From positions 1-21,409 of the IMG/VR virus record IMGVR_UViG_3300032294_000850: a DNA stretch of 21,409 nt; one strand, written 5' to 3'. Positions 6,482-12,442 of this stretch are shown here, piece by piece (positions within the stretch are counted from its first letter, which is position 1; every line of letters starts with the position of its first letter). The position numbers and the translations under genes are program-made. The DNA is from a virus. The notes beneath the pieces are model-generated. The model saw only the letters and a list, made by a program, of their open reading frames with translations. It did no database searches and was not told the DNA's origin.

Positions 6482-6707
6482 TATTTGCTTCCACTAAACG
6501 CTTTGAGTCGTATTTATTCATTGCTTTGTACTCTTCAAATTCATCACCTCTAAACAATGGTGTTATTTTAATATGGTGAGTTGATCCTTTTAGGTCATTA
6601 AGATATGAAAGTTCTTTTGGATGAAACGACCACAAATAAGACTTTTTAAGCTCACCTGTTTTAATATCAAACTCTTCGTACAAGTATCCTGCTGGCTCTT
6701 TTTTCAT
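6471..6707 (-). CDS. Hypothetical 78-aa protein
   Basis: A small charged soluble protein (MKKEPAGYLYEEFDIKTGEL at the N-terminus) with Tyr/Trp-rich strands and no membrane segment. I do not recognise the family. Its start lies 8 nt after the stop of the SleB-like gene and its end overlaps the next gene by 11 nt, so it is part of the same transcript. Confidence 0.6.
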   Translation of the reverse strand: MKKEPAGYLYEEFDIKTGELKKSYLWSFHPKELSYLNDLKGSTHHIKITPLFRGDEFEEYKAMNKYDSKRLVEANNGL

Positions 6708-6714
6708 AATGACC

Positions 6715-7068
6715 TCAATAAAATATGTGGTTGCCTATTGCCACTTTGACTGGTTTATCATTGGCCCAAACAGGCTTTACATCCTTGCTATGAAAATATG
6801 TAGCGCCTTTGGTTGGGTCTTTCACTTTCTTATGCAGCACATTATACGCCATAGATATATAAGGTTGCAACTGAATTGTGGAAGCTAATTGAACATTTCC
6901 AATAAATGAAAATTGTTTTGGTTTGTATAGTTCGCTACATACGTTTTTAGTATTTTGCGCTCTATTAAGTAATACGTACATCACAGCCGTTTGACCAGAG
7001 GTCGGCTCTCCTCTACTTTCGTGGTAGGCTGCCAGGGCAAGGCAAAAAGCTGCTGTTTCTATTCCCAT
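6715..7068 (-). CDS. SleB-like cell wall hydrolase (Hydrolase_2)
   Basis: A 117-aa protein covering the SleB/CwlJ-type catalytic domain: AAYHESRGEPTSGQTAVMYV with the probable catalytic Glu17, VLLNRA, then KPKQFSF, DPTKGATYFHS, PVWA and the terminal IGNHIFY. Every block of the family is present in order. SleB enzymes cleave peptidoglycan glycan strands. No signal peptide is evident, although residues 5-14 are hydrophobic. Unusually for a lysin, it sits in the minus-strand operon with replication and recombination genes, away from the lysis cassette at 462-1947. The start overlaps the upstream stop (TAATG) with GGAG nearby. Confidence 0.85.
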   Translation of the reverse strand: MGIETAAFCLALAAYHESRGEPTSGQTAVMYVLLNRAQNTKNVCSELYKPKQFSFIGNVQLASTIQLQPYISMAYNVLHKKVKDPTKGATYFHSKDVKPVWANDKPVKVAIGNHIFY

Positions 7069-7337
7069 TATGAGTCTCCTTTTAAAGCATAATACTCATT
7101 ATGTCCAAACTTTTGAATGAGCATATTTTCAATATGGTGTCTATCATATCCTGATAATATAAGACATATATCAGCTACAGGGTTCTTTTCCTTCATAAGC
7201 CAATTGTAAGACACCTTTCTACTATGCGTATTAGTACCGCATATCTCTATCATGGCCTGGATCATCACGGCCATTAATAATTTACCTTCTGGTGTTAGTA
7301 TAAGTTCTGATCTTAGCGACTCCTTTACCTCTATCAT
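7068..7337 (-). CDS. Hypothetical 89-aa protein
   Basis: A mostly helical soluble protein (LTPEGKLLMAVMIQAMIEIC, then KVSYNWLMKE and GYDRHHIENMLIQKF). It is the first gene of the second half of the minus-strand block, just left of the pqqA gene on the other strand. Only a weak SD (GTAAG) precedes ATG 7337. Family not recognised. Confidence 0.6.
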   Translation of the reverse strand: MIEVKESLRSELILTPEGKLLMAVMIQAMIEICGTNTHSRKVSYNWLMKEKNPVADICLILSGYDRHHIENMLIQKFGHNEYYALKGDS

Positions 7338-7359
7338 TTGCTTACTTTCTTTTAATGTT

Positions 7360-7389
7360 TTTACTGATAGCGAAAATGCACTTTATAGC
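7360..7389 (+). promoter_or_regulatory. Candidate promoter for pqqA
   Basis: TTTACT (7360-7365), 18-nt spacer, TATAGC (7384-7389), each matching 4 of 6 consensus bases. A second -10-like GATAAT at 7391-7396 lacks a good -35. The perfect 10-bp palindrome GCAATATTGC (7403-7412) lies between this site and the SD and could be an operator. Weak evidence, but pqqA is on the opposite strand to its neighbours and needs some promoter. Confidence 0.35.
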
Positions 7390-7435
7390 TGATAATGAAA
7401 TGGCAATATTGCATTAATTAACCGAGGATAATATT

Positions 7436-7507
7436 ATGTGGACAACTCCAGCAGCTACAGAAATGCGTTTTGGCTTTGAAGTCACAATGTACGTAATGAA
7501 CAAATAG
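7436..7507 (+). CDS. pqqA: PqqA, pyrroloquinoline quinone precursor peptide
   Basis: A 23-codon gene, ATG 7436 to TAG 7505-7507. The peptide begins MWTTPA, continues through EMRFGFEVTMY and ends VMNK. This matches PqqA in length, in the MW..PA start, in the R-x-G-x-E-V-T-x-Y core and in the exact spacing of Glu15 and Tyr19, the two residues that PqqE cross-links to build the cofactor PQQ. GAGGA at 7424-7428 is 7 nt upstream of ATG. It is a plus-strand gene lying between two minus-strand genes, and no pqqB-F gene is present, so the phage would supply only the peptide to host PqqB-E. Likely an auxiliary metabolic gene supporting PQQ-dependent alcohol or methanol dehydrogenase during infection (inference). 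Tiny ORFs arise by chance, but this many matching positions plus the SD make chance unlikely. Confidence 0.9.
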   Translation: MWTTPAATEMRFGFEVTMYVMNK

Positions 7508-7516
7508 TGTGTATGG

Positions 7517-7540
7517 GGATGCTCCTAAAAAGGAACATCC
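7517..7540. terminator. Hairpin after pqqA, shared with the 3' end of the opposing SSB-like gene
   Basis: GGATG (7517-7521) pairs with CATCC (7536-7540), and TCCT (7523-7526) with AGGA (7531-7534) around an AAAA loop; one C-A mismatch separates the two stems. It starts 10 nt after the pqqA stop. There is only a pyrimidine-rich tail and no real T-run, so it may stabilise 3' ends or terminate weakly rather than act as a full intrinsic terminator. Confidence 0.5.
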
Positions 7541-7761
7541 TCTTCACCTTCTACTGAAGGGCCACTTGGAGCATACTCACCTTTTGGTGTAATTTTACCT
7601 GTGTAAACAGGTCTTTTAGATCCTTCTTCTACTTCATTCTTAAACAATGCTAATGTATATTCTTTACCTTCTACATTAAGCATTAATGAAATATATTTAC
7701 TTCCTGCTTTACTTTCACGTAGCCAACCTGCAGCTCTGTTACTATTATCATACTCAGCCAT
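7525..7761 (-). CDS. Small SSB-like protein with acidic VPF tail
   Basis: A 78-aa protein with a compact beta-rich domain (AAGWLRESKAGSKYISLMLN, then VEGKEYTLALFKNE) and a C-terminus of EGEEDVPF. The acidic tail ending in a Phe resembles the D-D-D-I-P-F tip by which SSB recruits partner proteins. It lies directly downstream of the exonuclease and annealing protein, where phage recombination operons often carry an SSB. At 78 residues it is shorter than a normal SSB OB fold (about 110), so a minimal OB fold or a DUF736-like protein is possible. The role is an inference from the tail and context. Confidence 0.5.
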   Translation of the reverse strand: MAEYDNSNRAAGWLRESKAGSKYISLMLNVEGKEYTLALFKNEVEEGSKRPVYTGKITPKGEYAPSGPSVEGEEDVPF

Positions 7762-7764
7762 ACT

Positions 7765-8316
7765 TTACTCCTTATTAAAAATTGGTTTTTTAGTCCAGCG
7801 TTTAGGCTCTATGTCATCTTCAACATATTTGATAAACTCTAGCGCTAATGGCGTATACCATTCAAGCCATGCTTTACTTCTATCTACTACTTGTATCTTT
7901 GTTTCAAAAGGTGTCCATATATAAAAATACGCATGAGGCGCTTTACATACTTCCATTTGCATTTGCATTTGAAAGTAATAGCGCTCAGGGATCTCTTTAT
8001 ATATTTCTTGAGTGTAAGGACACTTTATCTCAATTACATTTCCTTGGTAGTACCCATCCGGACTTGCTCCAAATGGTAATTTGTCATGCAGTACAAACTT
8101 ATTGCCAGGCTCTACAATGTCATCAAACTCTTTTTCTAATGCAGATAAAGCAATAGACTCATGAATATTTCCATATTCAGTCATGTCATTGCCTTCAAAT
8201 GGTGGCTCACGTAAAGTCATTTGACGCCATAACTTTTGTCTCTCAAATACAGCAGACCAGGCGACACTAGCCGTAATGACGCTATGACGCCTATTATCAC
8301 TTAAATGAGAACTCAT
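7765..8316 (-). CDS. YqaJ-like viral exonuclease (lambda exonuclease family)
   Basis: A 183-aa PD-(D/E)XK exonuclease with the family motifs in order: an N-terminal basic helix ending ITASVA, YGNIHESIALSALE (E53), GASPDGYY (D87), VIEIKCPYTQ (E96-x-K98) and the YYFQMQMQMEV helix with repeated Gln (116-120). YqaJ/lambda-exo enzymes resect one strand of double-stranded ends to give single strands for the annealing protein. The ATGA-type overlap (4 nt) with the upstream annealing protein gene fits their usual pairing. Length is typical for a minimal family member. Confidence 0.9.
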   Translation of the reverse strand: MSSHLSDNRRHSVITASVAWSAVFERQKLWRQMTLREPPFEGNDMTEYGNIHESIALSALEKEFDDIVEPGNKFVLHDKLPFGASPDGYYQGNVIEIKCPYTQEIYKEIPERYYFQMQMQMEVCKAPHAYFYIWTPFETKIQVVDRSKAWLEWYTPLALEFIKYVEDDIEPKRWTKKPIFNKE

Positions 8317-8831
8317 GCAGACTTCTTAAGTTCGTTAGCAAACTCACGTACTTTTTCTTGTAGCTCTGGTCCAAATGTAAAGAATGCCTTTTTAAGTTCA
8401 CCAGTTCTAGCCGCCTCTGTTAGTGTATCTTTGGCAGCTTTAATTTGATCTTCAGTTACTTCTTGAATAACTGGGTTGTTTTGTTGATAGATAGCATTAA
8501 CTACTTCATTAGCAGATGCAAACTCTGTGCCTCCTAAACCTAATGCACTCAATGCTCTTCCAATTGCAGATGTCTCACAATTTTCGACATAAGATGTGCC
8601 ATTAATTTGGCTAGCCTTTCTAAACTCTTGTGCATGACCTGTAGCAAATGTTTGCACACCTGACTCTGTATGTAATCCTACATAAGCCTTAACAATACAT
8701 TGGTCATTATCAATTTGCACTATTTCTGTTGTTAAAAAGTAATTAGGAAATTGCTCTCTAAATTCTTGTACACGTAATGCTACTGTTTTATATTCTTTAC
8801 CACGTATATTAACTACTCCTTGTTTACTCAT
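8313..8831 (-). CDS. Single-strand DNA annealing protein (ERF/Rad52-like)
   Basis: A 172-aa protein beginning MSKQGVVNIRGKEYKTVALR. It shows the beta-beta-helix core of phage annealing proteins, with FREQFPNYFLTTEIVQ, IVKAYVGL, TGHAQEFRK and the segment YVENCETSAIGRALSALGLG, which is characteristic of ERF/Sak-type proteins. Residues about 125-172 form a helical Lys/Glu-rich tail. ATG 8831 is preceded by AGGAG at 8 nt; the longer frame up to 8921 lies within the neighbouring 46-aa gene. It would anneal single strands made by the adjacent exonuclease for recombination-dependent replication and end repair. Confidence 0.75.
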   Translation of the reverse strand: MSKQGVVNIRGKEYKTVALRVQEFREQFPNYFLTTEIVQIDNDQCIVKAYVGLHTESGVQTFATGHAQEFRKASQINGTSYVENCETSAIGRALSALGLGGTEFASANEVVNAIYQQNNPVIQEVTEDQIKAAKDTLTEAARTGELKKAFFTFGPELQEKVREFANELKKSA

Positions 8832-8964
8832 CCTTACTCTCCTGTAATTGTTTAATTTGTAATTCTCTAATGTAATGTTCTTTTTGATCTGCTTTGTCAT
8901 TTGACTCACGTAGATCTTCATTCATTAATTGTAACTGCTCAATAATTTTATTTAATTCATCCAT
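8824..8964 (-). CDS. 46-aa coiled-coil peptide
   Basis: A short gene from ATG 8964 to TAA 8826-8824. GGAGG lies 6 nt upstream of the ATG, a very strong SD. The product is a continuous charged helix with a heptad pattern (MDELNKIIEQLQLMNEDLRE, later RELQIKQLQ). It overlaps the membrane protein gene upstream by 13 nt and the annealing protein start by 8 nt. Function unknown; such helices often act as adaptors or antagonists by binding a partner. Confidence 0.7.
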   Translation of the reverse strand: MDELNKIIEQLQLMNEDLRESNDKADQKEHYIRELQIKQLQESKDE

Positions 8965-9158
8965 AAGTAACCTCCGTAAATTAAGATGAGTAATAACACT
9001 ATCACAAAAAACCTATTTGATGCAACCATTTCATTTTCAAAACTTTCACCACGGTGATATTCAACACCATAACGTTCTCTATAAGTCCTTGGAGTTTTAA
9101 AGTCCCATTGGTTATACCAAGTATGGTGTTTATCTCTATCCCATCCCCAGTTATCCAT
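8952..9158 (-). CDS. 68-aa C-tail-anchored membrane protein
   Basis: The N-terminal two thirds are soluble and aromatic/Arg-rich (DNWGWDRDKHHTWYNQWDF), and the C-terminus is one membrane span (RFFVIVLLLILIYGGYLW). ATG 9158 is taken because AGGAG then lies 7 nt upstream; ATG 9161 is one codon earlier. The topology suggests a cytoplasmic domain held at the inner membrane. It lies second in the early leftward operon. No family recognised. Confidence 0.65.
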   Translation of the reverse strand: MDNWGWDRDKHHTWYNQWDFKTPRTYRERYGVEYHRGESFENEMVASNRFFVIVLLLILIYGGYLWMN

Positions 9159-9264
9159 CATGCTTCTCCTGTTGTTCTAATTGATATTGCTCTTCTAATT
9201 CTTTTTGACGCCAGAATTCTTGTTGATCTAAATACTCATCATAGTCTAACCATCTTTCGTCCAT
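9151..9264 (-). CDS. 37-aa acidic helical peptide, first gene of leftward operon
   Basis: ATG 9264 is preceded by AAGGAG at 6 nt, and the frame ends at TAA 9153-9151, overlapping the next start. The product is a charged helix rich in Asp, Glu and Gln (DERWLDYDEYLDQQEFWRQK, then ELEEQYQLEQQEK). Being promoter-proximal with a strong SD, it is likely to be expressed early and well. Function unknown. Confidence 0.65.
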   Translation of the reverse strand: MDERWLDYDEYLDQQEFWRQKELEEQYQLEQQEKHDG

Positions 9265-9295
9265 TCTTCTCTCCTTAAAAAAATGTTACAAACGA

Positions 9296-9324
9296 ATGGT
9301 GATCTTGTTGAAATTAAATGTCAA
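9296..9324 (-). promoter_or_regulatory. Candidate leftward early promoter
   Basis: On the minus strand a perfect TTGACA (9324 to 9319) is followed after 17 nt by CACCAT (9301 to 9296), a poor -10 (3 of 6). Transcription would start near 9289, 25 nt before the first leftward gene. The good -35 with a weak -10 could mean activator dependence or that I have the wrong site. Confidence 0.4.
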
Positions 9325-9346
9325 GTAATTTAGCAAAATATTTTTC

Positions 9347-9375
9347 TTGCTCTATTTTTTTGCTAGCAGTATACT
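9347..9375 (+). promoter_or_regulatory. Candidate rightward promoter 1
   Basis: TTGCTC (9347-9352), 17-nt spacer, TATACT (9370-9375; 5 of 6). The palindrome TGCTAGCA (9361-9368) sits inside the spacer just before the -10, as it does in the clamp promoter at 5209-5216. Confidence 0.5.
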
Positions 9376-9396
9376 ACCGCTCTATGGATGATACAG

Positions 9397-9426
9397 TTGA
9401 ATTTTGTAGGAAAGGACGTGTATTAT
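9397..9426 (+). promoter_or_regulatory. Candidate rightward promoter 2
   Basis: TTGAAT (9397-9402), 18-nt spacer, TATTAT (9421-9426; 5 of 6). Direct repeats ACGTGT at 9416-9421 and 9438-9443, 22 bp apart, flank the -10. Either this or promoter 1 would drive the replication operon. Confidence 0.4.
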
Positions 9427-9461
9427 ACCATATTTCAACGTGTTACGCTTAAGGAGAGTGT

Positions 9462-10070
9462 ATGAAAATAAGAAACTGGAGTAAATATCAGCATTACCAT
9501 GACAGATGTCCGCCCTGGATAAAAGTCCATAGATCATTATTAGATGACTTTGAATGGCATAATTTAGATCCATTATCCGCAAAAATGCTTATCAATTTAT
9601 GGTTATTGGCCGCAGAGGATATTGATGGAAATTTACCGTCAGTCGACACTATGGCTTTTAGGTTAAGAATTGAAAAGACTTTATTAGTCAAGTGTTTATC
9701 TTCACTCACGCCATGGTTAGAAGAGCTAGATAGCAACGTGCTAGCAAACATGGAGCAAAGTGGGGGTACAGAGACAGAGACAGAGACAGAGACAGATCCT
9801 GTGGAGCAAGTTTCTATAGAAGAAACTTTCGATAGGTTTTGGAAGTTATATCCGTCTATAAGAAAAGTAGCTAAACAAAAATGTTTTGAGAGATGGAAGG
9901 CTAAAAAGTATTATAAGATAGCTGATCAAATTATAGGTCATGTAGAAACAATGAAACAAAGTAAGCAATGGAAGGATGGTTTCTCGCCAGCGCCCATAAC
10001 GTACATTCAGCAAATGCGTTGGTTAGATGACGTAGAAGTTGAACGTAAGCCATGGGAAGGTGGCATATGA
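9462..10070 (+). CDS. Phage replication initiation protein (lambda O / DnaT-like)
   Basis: A 202-aa protein. Residues 1-90 (RNWSKYQHYHDRCPPWIKVH, LLDDFEWHNL, LINLWLLAAEDIDGNLPS) form the winged-helix-type N-terminal domain common to phage replication proteins, ending in a second helical set. A Thr/Glu linker follows (TETETETE, about 103-111). The C-terminal domain (FDRFWKLYP, AKQKCFERWKAKK, PITYIQQMRW) matches the DnaT-like end of these proteins, which binds the helicase. AAGGAG at 9451-9456 is 5 nt upstream. The next gene is a DnaB-like helicase, so initiator and helicase-loader roles are likely. Confidence 0.75.
   Translation: MKIRNWSKYQHYHDRCPPWIKVHRSLLDDFEWHNLDPLSAKMLINLWLLAAEDIDGNLPSVDTMAFRLRIEKTLLVKCLSSLTPWLEELDSNVLANMEQSGGTETETETETDPVEQVSIEETFDRFWKLYPSIRKVAKQKCFERWKAKKYYKIADQIIGHVETMKQSKQWKDGFSPAPITYIQQMRWLDDVEVERKPWEGGI
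9768..9797 (+). repeat. ACAGAG hexamer tandem repeat
   Basis: Four perfect ACAGAG units (9768-9791) followed by ACAGAT. In frame this gives the Thr-Glu linker of the replication protein. Each slipped unit adds or removes exactly two codons, so length changes stay in frame. Confidence 0.9.
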
Positions 10071-10978
10071 ACATCAATGATGCAATTAGTAAACTGACTG
10101 TTAGTCAACAAGAAGTAAATAACTTTTACAATGGAGAAACTTATGGTAACGAATTTAAAATTAAAAGTGCAGATATTTTTATTGATGATCTCATTAAATA
10201 CTACTCTACTGAAATATATGCTGGCAAGACGCTACCGTGGACTAAAACGCATGATAAATTCCATGTTCGGCCAGGGGAGGTAACATTAGTCACCGGCCCT
10301 AGCGGCCACGGCAAGTCAATGTGGCTTTCACAAGTGATATTGCATCTTATGAAAAACTCTGTATGTTTGGTGAGTAGCTTAGAGATGAGGCCAGTACTAA
10401 CTATGGCACGCATGTTGGCCCAGGCGTTAGGATCACAAGAGCCTACAGATGAATACGTCACTCGTTTCTGTGAGCGTGCTGCGCAAAAACTTTATATCTA
10501 CGATCAGACTGGCGTTACTACATCTGAAGATATGATAGCGACATTATATTGGGGTAAGCATGTCCTCGGAGCTGAGGTCTTTGTGATTGACTCACTAATG
10601 AAGATGGCGGATATAGCGGAAGATAATTATAACGCCCAAAAACTTTTTGCGGACCGTCTCGCTGTGGTGTGTAGAGATCTTAACATACATATTTTTTTAG
10701 TAGCACATACTAGAAAATTATCAGATGAAGAACAGATACCTGACGCTACGGACATCATGGGCAGCTCGCATCTGCGCAACCTTAGCGATAATATCTTATG
10801 TTGCTGGCGCAACCGTTATAAAGAGCGTTTAAAAGACGAGGGTAAAACGCTTGAGGCTGACTTAAAAATTATTCCGGATGCAAAAATATTCGTCCAGAAG
10901 CAGCGTAATTTTCAGTTTGAAGGGTCGTTCAACTTTTGGTATGATCCAAAAGGTTTACGTTACAAGGAGTCTCCATGA
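10067..10978 (+). CDS. DnaB-like replicative helicase (RecA fold)
   Basis: A 303-aa protein with Walker A GPSGHGKS (about 77-84), a SLEM segment after the first core strand (about 104-107), Walker B VFVIDS (D175), LVAHTRK (H214, the sensor-like motif of DnaB/gp4 helicases) and a C-terminal Arg/Lys-rich segment (ILCCWRNRYKER, KQRNFQFEG). It lacks the N-terminal primase-binding domain of full DnaB (about 450 residues), so it is a single-motor-domain helicase. ATG 10067 overlaps the preceding stop (ATGA), with GGAAGG upstream. It should unwind DNA at the phage fork after loading by the O-like protein. Confidence 0.85.
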   Translation: MNINDAISKLTVSQQEVNNFYNGETYGNEFKIKSADIFIDDLIKYYSTEIYAGKTLPWTKTHDKFHVRPGEVTLVTGPSGHGKSMWLSQVILHLMKNSVCLVSSLEMRPVLTMARMLAQALGSQEPTDEYVTRFCERAAQKLYIYDQTGVTTSEDMIATLYWGKHVLGAEVFVIDSLMKMADIAEDNYNAQKLFADRLAVVCRDLNIHIFLVAHTRKLSDEEQIPDATDIMGSSHLRNLSDNILCCWRNRYKERLKDEGKTLEADLKIIPDAKIFVQKQRNFQFEGSFNFWYDPKGLRYKESP

Positions 10979-11172
10979 CCTTAGATAATTTACCAATTAC
11001 AGCTATCACTTCTGTTTATAATGCAGTAGAATATGTTGTGCAAAAACAAGATAAGCCTAAAGATATATTGCCACTAGAAGTAAGGCAAAAGTTTGATAGA
11101 TGGAAACGTGAAGACTTTTACAAAGATGATCATTATAAAGAAATGTGGGATAAAAATTGGATAAACAAATGA
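10975..11172 (+). CDS. Hypothetical 65-aa protein
   Basis: A small charged soluble protein with a Trp/Lys-rich C-terminal half (FDRWKREDFYKDDHYKEMW). It overlaps the helicase stop (ATGA) and its own stop overlaps the next start, so it is translationally coupled within the replication operon. Family not recognised. Confidence 0.6.
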   Translation: MTLDNLPITAITSVYNAVEYVVQKQDKPKDILPLEVRQKFDRWKREDFYKDDHYKEMWDKNWINK

Positions 11173-11348
11173 CAATAAATGAATTTATAAAAGAATGTAA
11201 AAAAGTATTTGGTGACGATATAGAATACAAAGCAACTTCTAAGGACGGACAAATATTTAAAACAAAAGGATGGAACAATAAATATGGCAAAGAGAATGAC
11301 AGTAAAAGAAGTGAATTTCCAAGAGTTCATGGATATGGTCAAAAGTGA
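11169..11348 (+). CDS. Hypothetical 59-aa protein
   Basis: ATG 11169 overlaps the previous stop (ATGA); the upstream in-frame TTG is not needed. The product (MTINEFIKECKKVFGDDIEY at the start) has a helix-strand-strand look and a Lys/Arg-rich end. Its last 65 nt overlap the NinB-like gene in another frame, so the C-terminal tail may be little conserved. Function unknown. Confidence 0.55.
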   Translation: MTINEFIKECKKVFGDDIEYKATSKDGQIFKTKGWNNKYGKENDSKRSEFPRVHGYGQK

Positions 11349-11661
11349 AATTAAAACTAATGGCCATGTTGATGTAAAGTTTTCTGACGGTGGTAAAAAG
11401 TTAAGAAGTAACTCACAGAATGATAAATACTGGGCTATGTTAAAAGAGTTAGGTGACTATCTTGGATACTATGACTATGAACTTCATGAATTATTAACGT
11501 TTCAAAACCTCGCTGAAACTAAAGTAGTAGCTGGACGTCCTATTACACACGTAAGATCAACTACGGATCTTGATACTAACGAATTTTCTGACTACCTTGA
11601 ACAAGTAAGAAGGTTCGGAATTGAATATGGGTTTAGGTTTCCAAGTGATATATCGCAATAG
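11284..11661 (+). CDS. ninB-like: NinB-like recombination protein
   Basis: A 125-aa protein resembling lambda NinB/Orf: KLRSNSQNDKYWAMLKELGD (the RSxxQNxxYWxxL motif), ELHELLTFQNLAETKVV, the segment THVRSTTDLDTNEFSDYLEQ and the closing RRFGIEYGFRFPS. NinB binds SSB and single-stranded DNA and substitutes for RecFOR-type loading in recombination. It fits the recombination genes on the other strand. ATG 11284 has an AAGGA about 12 nt upstream, which is long; M5 is an alternative start. Confidence 0.8.
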   Translation: MAKRMTVKEVNFQEFMDMVKSEIKTNGHVDVKFSDGGKKLRSNSQNDKYWAMLKELGDYLGYYDYELHELLTFQNLAETKVVAGRPITHVRSTTDLDTNEFSDYLEQVRRFGIEYGFRFPSDISQ

Positions 11662-11926
11662 TAAATTACTAAAACTTTTAAGAGAGATCCCATGTCAGTC
11701 ATGCGGTGCTAGTGACGGTACTGTAGTCGCTGCACACCGTAACGAGGGAAAAGGTATGGGTCTCAAAAATTCGGATGCGCTCACCTGTAGTTTATGTTAT
11801 CATTGTCATTATGAATTAGATGCTGGTAACAAACTTACTAAAGATCAAAAGCGTGATATGTGGAATAGAGCTTATGTAAATACCATGCAATATTTATGGG
11901 AACATGACATCATAGGAATTAAATAA
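11627..11926 (+). CDS. YbcO/DUF1364-like zinc nuclease-type protein
   Basis: About 99 aa. The core PCQSCGASDGTVVAAHRNEG, then GMGLKNSDALTCSLCYHCHYELD, matches the YbcO/DUF1364 pattern of C-x2-C, a His, GMG-K-xxD and C-x2-C-x2-CH..LD, a zinc-binding HNH-like fold found in lambdoid nin-type regions. I chose ATG 11627, which overlaps the NinB-like gene by 35 nt; the true start could be further in because no clear SD is seen. Probable nuclease for recombination intermediates, by family. Confidence 0.65.
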   Translation: MGLGFQVIYRNSKLLKLLREIPCQSCGASDGTVVAAHRNEGKGMGLKNSDALTCSLCYHCHYELDAGNKLTKDQKRDMWNRAYVNTMQYLWEHDIIGIK

Positions 11927-12207
11927 TGGGAAAAGGAAGCGCACCAAGACCGTTTACAGATAGACATACTTTTGAAGACAATTGGGATAAGATATTTAAA
12001 AATAAACAGAAAAGTGCTTACACATCACCACACCTAATTGAATATGAACTTAATAAGTCTACAGGTGAGTTAGAACGTTTATACGAAAGTACATCTAAAC
12101 CTAATAAGGATCAATTTAATGGCAGGCAAGAGTCCAACACAACTAACACTAGCGAAACTTCAGAAGGAAAATTACCCACTAGTTCAGATAGTGGAGAAAT
12201 GGAATAG
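11926..12207 (+). CDS. Conserved phage protein beginning MGKGSAPRPF
   Basis: A 93-aa protein whose N-terminus (GKGSAPRPFTDRHTFEDNWD) I recognise from small phage proteins of replication regions; no function is known. The C-terminal 40 residues are polar and Ser/Thr/Glu-rich and look disordered (SNTTNTSETSEGKLPTSSDS). This disordered part is the one that overlaps the next gene by 89 nt, suggesting the second frame shapes its sequence. The start overlaps the previous stop (TAATG), with AGGA upstream. Confidence 0.65.
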   Translation: MGKGSAPRPFTDRHTFEDNWDKIFKNKQKSAYTSPHLIEYELNKSTGELERLYESTSKPNKDQFNGRQESNTTNTSETSEGKLPTSSDSGEME

Positions 12208-12442
12208 CTGGGGTCGAGTGCGTGTTGATCTCTATGGCTGCATTGATGTCCTTGCAATATCTGAAGACGGCAATACTGTTGCTATTCAAACCACGAGTTT
12301 AAGTAATGTCAGCGCAAGGATAAGAAAAATAAAAGACAGTACTGCAATTGGTCACATTAGGAAAGCTGGTTGGATTGTGTTAGTCCACGGATGGTACAAG
12401 AAAAATAATAGATGGCATGTTAAAGAAGTTGATGTCTCATGA
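12119..12442 (+). CDS. PD-(D/E)XK-like phage protein, putative nuclease
   Basis: A 107-aa protein. The pattern SPTQLTLAKLQKEN, VRVDLYGCIDVLAI, TVAIQTTS, ARIRKIKDS, then WIVLVHGWYKK recalls a restriction-nuclease fold: D in the IDVLAI strand, and a Q-x-T strand where E-x-K normally stands. The usual second acidic residue and Lys are missing, so it may be degenerate or bind DNA without cutting. ATG 12119 has AAGGA 8 nt upstream, supporting the 89-nt overlap with the previous gene. The downstream gene is coupled through ATGA. Confidence 0.5.
   Translation: MAGKSPTQLTLAKLQKENYPLVQIVEKWNSWGRVRVDLYGCIDVLAISEDGNTVAIQTTSLSNVSARIRKIKDSTAIGHIRKAGWIVLVHGWYKKNNRWHVKEVDVS

Noticed and set aside
7848-8156. 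Plus-strand ORF of 102 aa opposite the exonuclease gene
   Set aside because: It lies wholly inside the antisense of a clear YqaJ-type exonuclease, has Cys/His/Leu-rich shadow composition and no SD.
9384-9452. 22-codon plus-strand ORF in the divergent control region
   Set aside because: No SD, spans both -35/-10 elements of candidate promoter 2, and resembles no known peptide.
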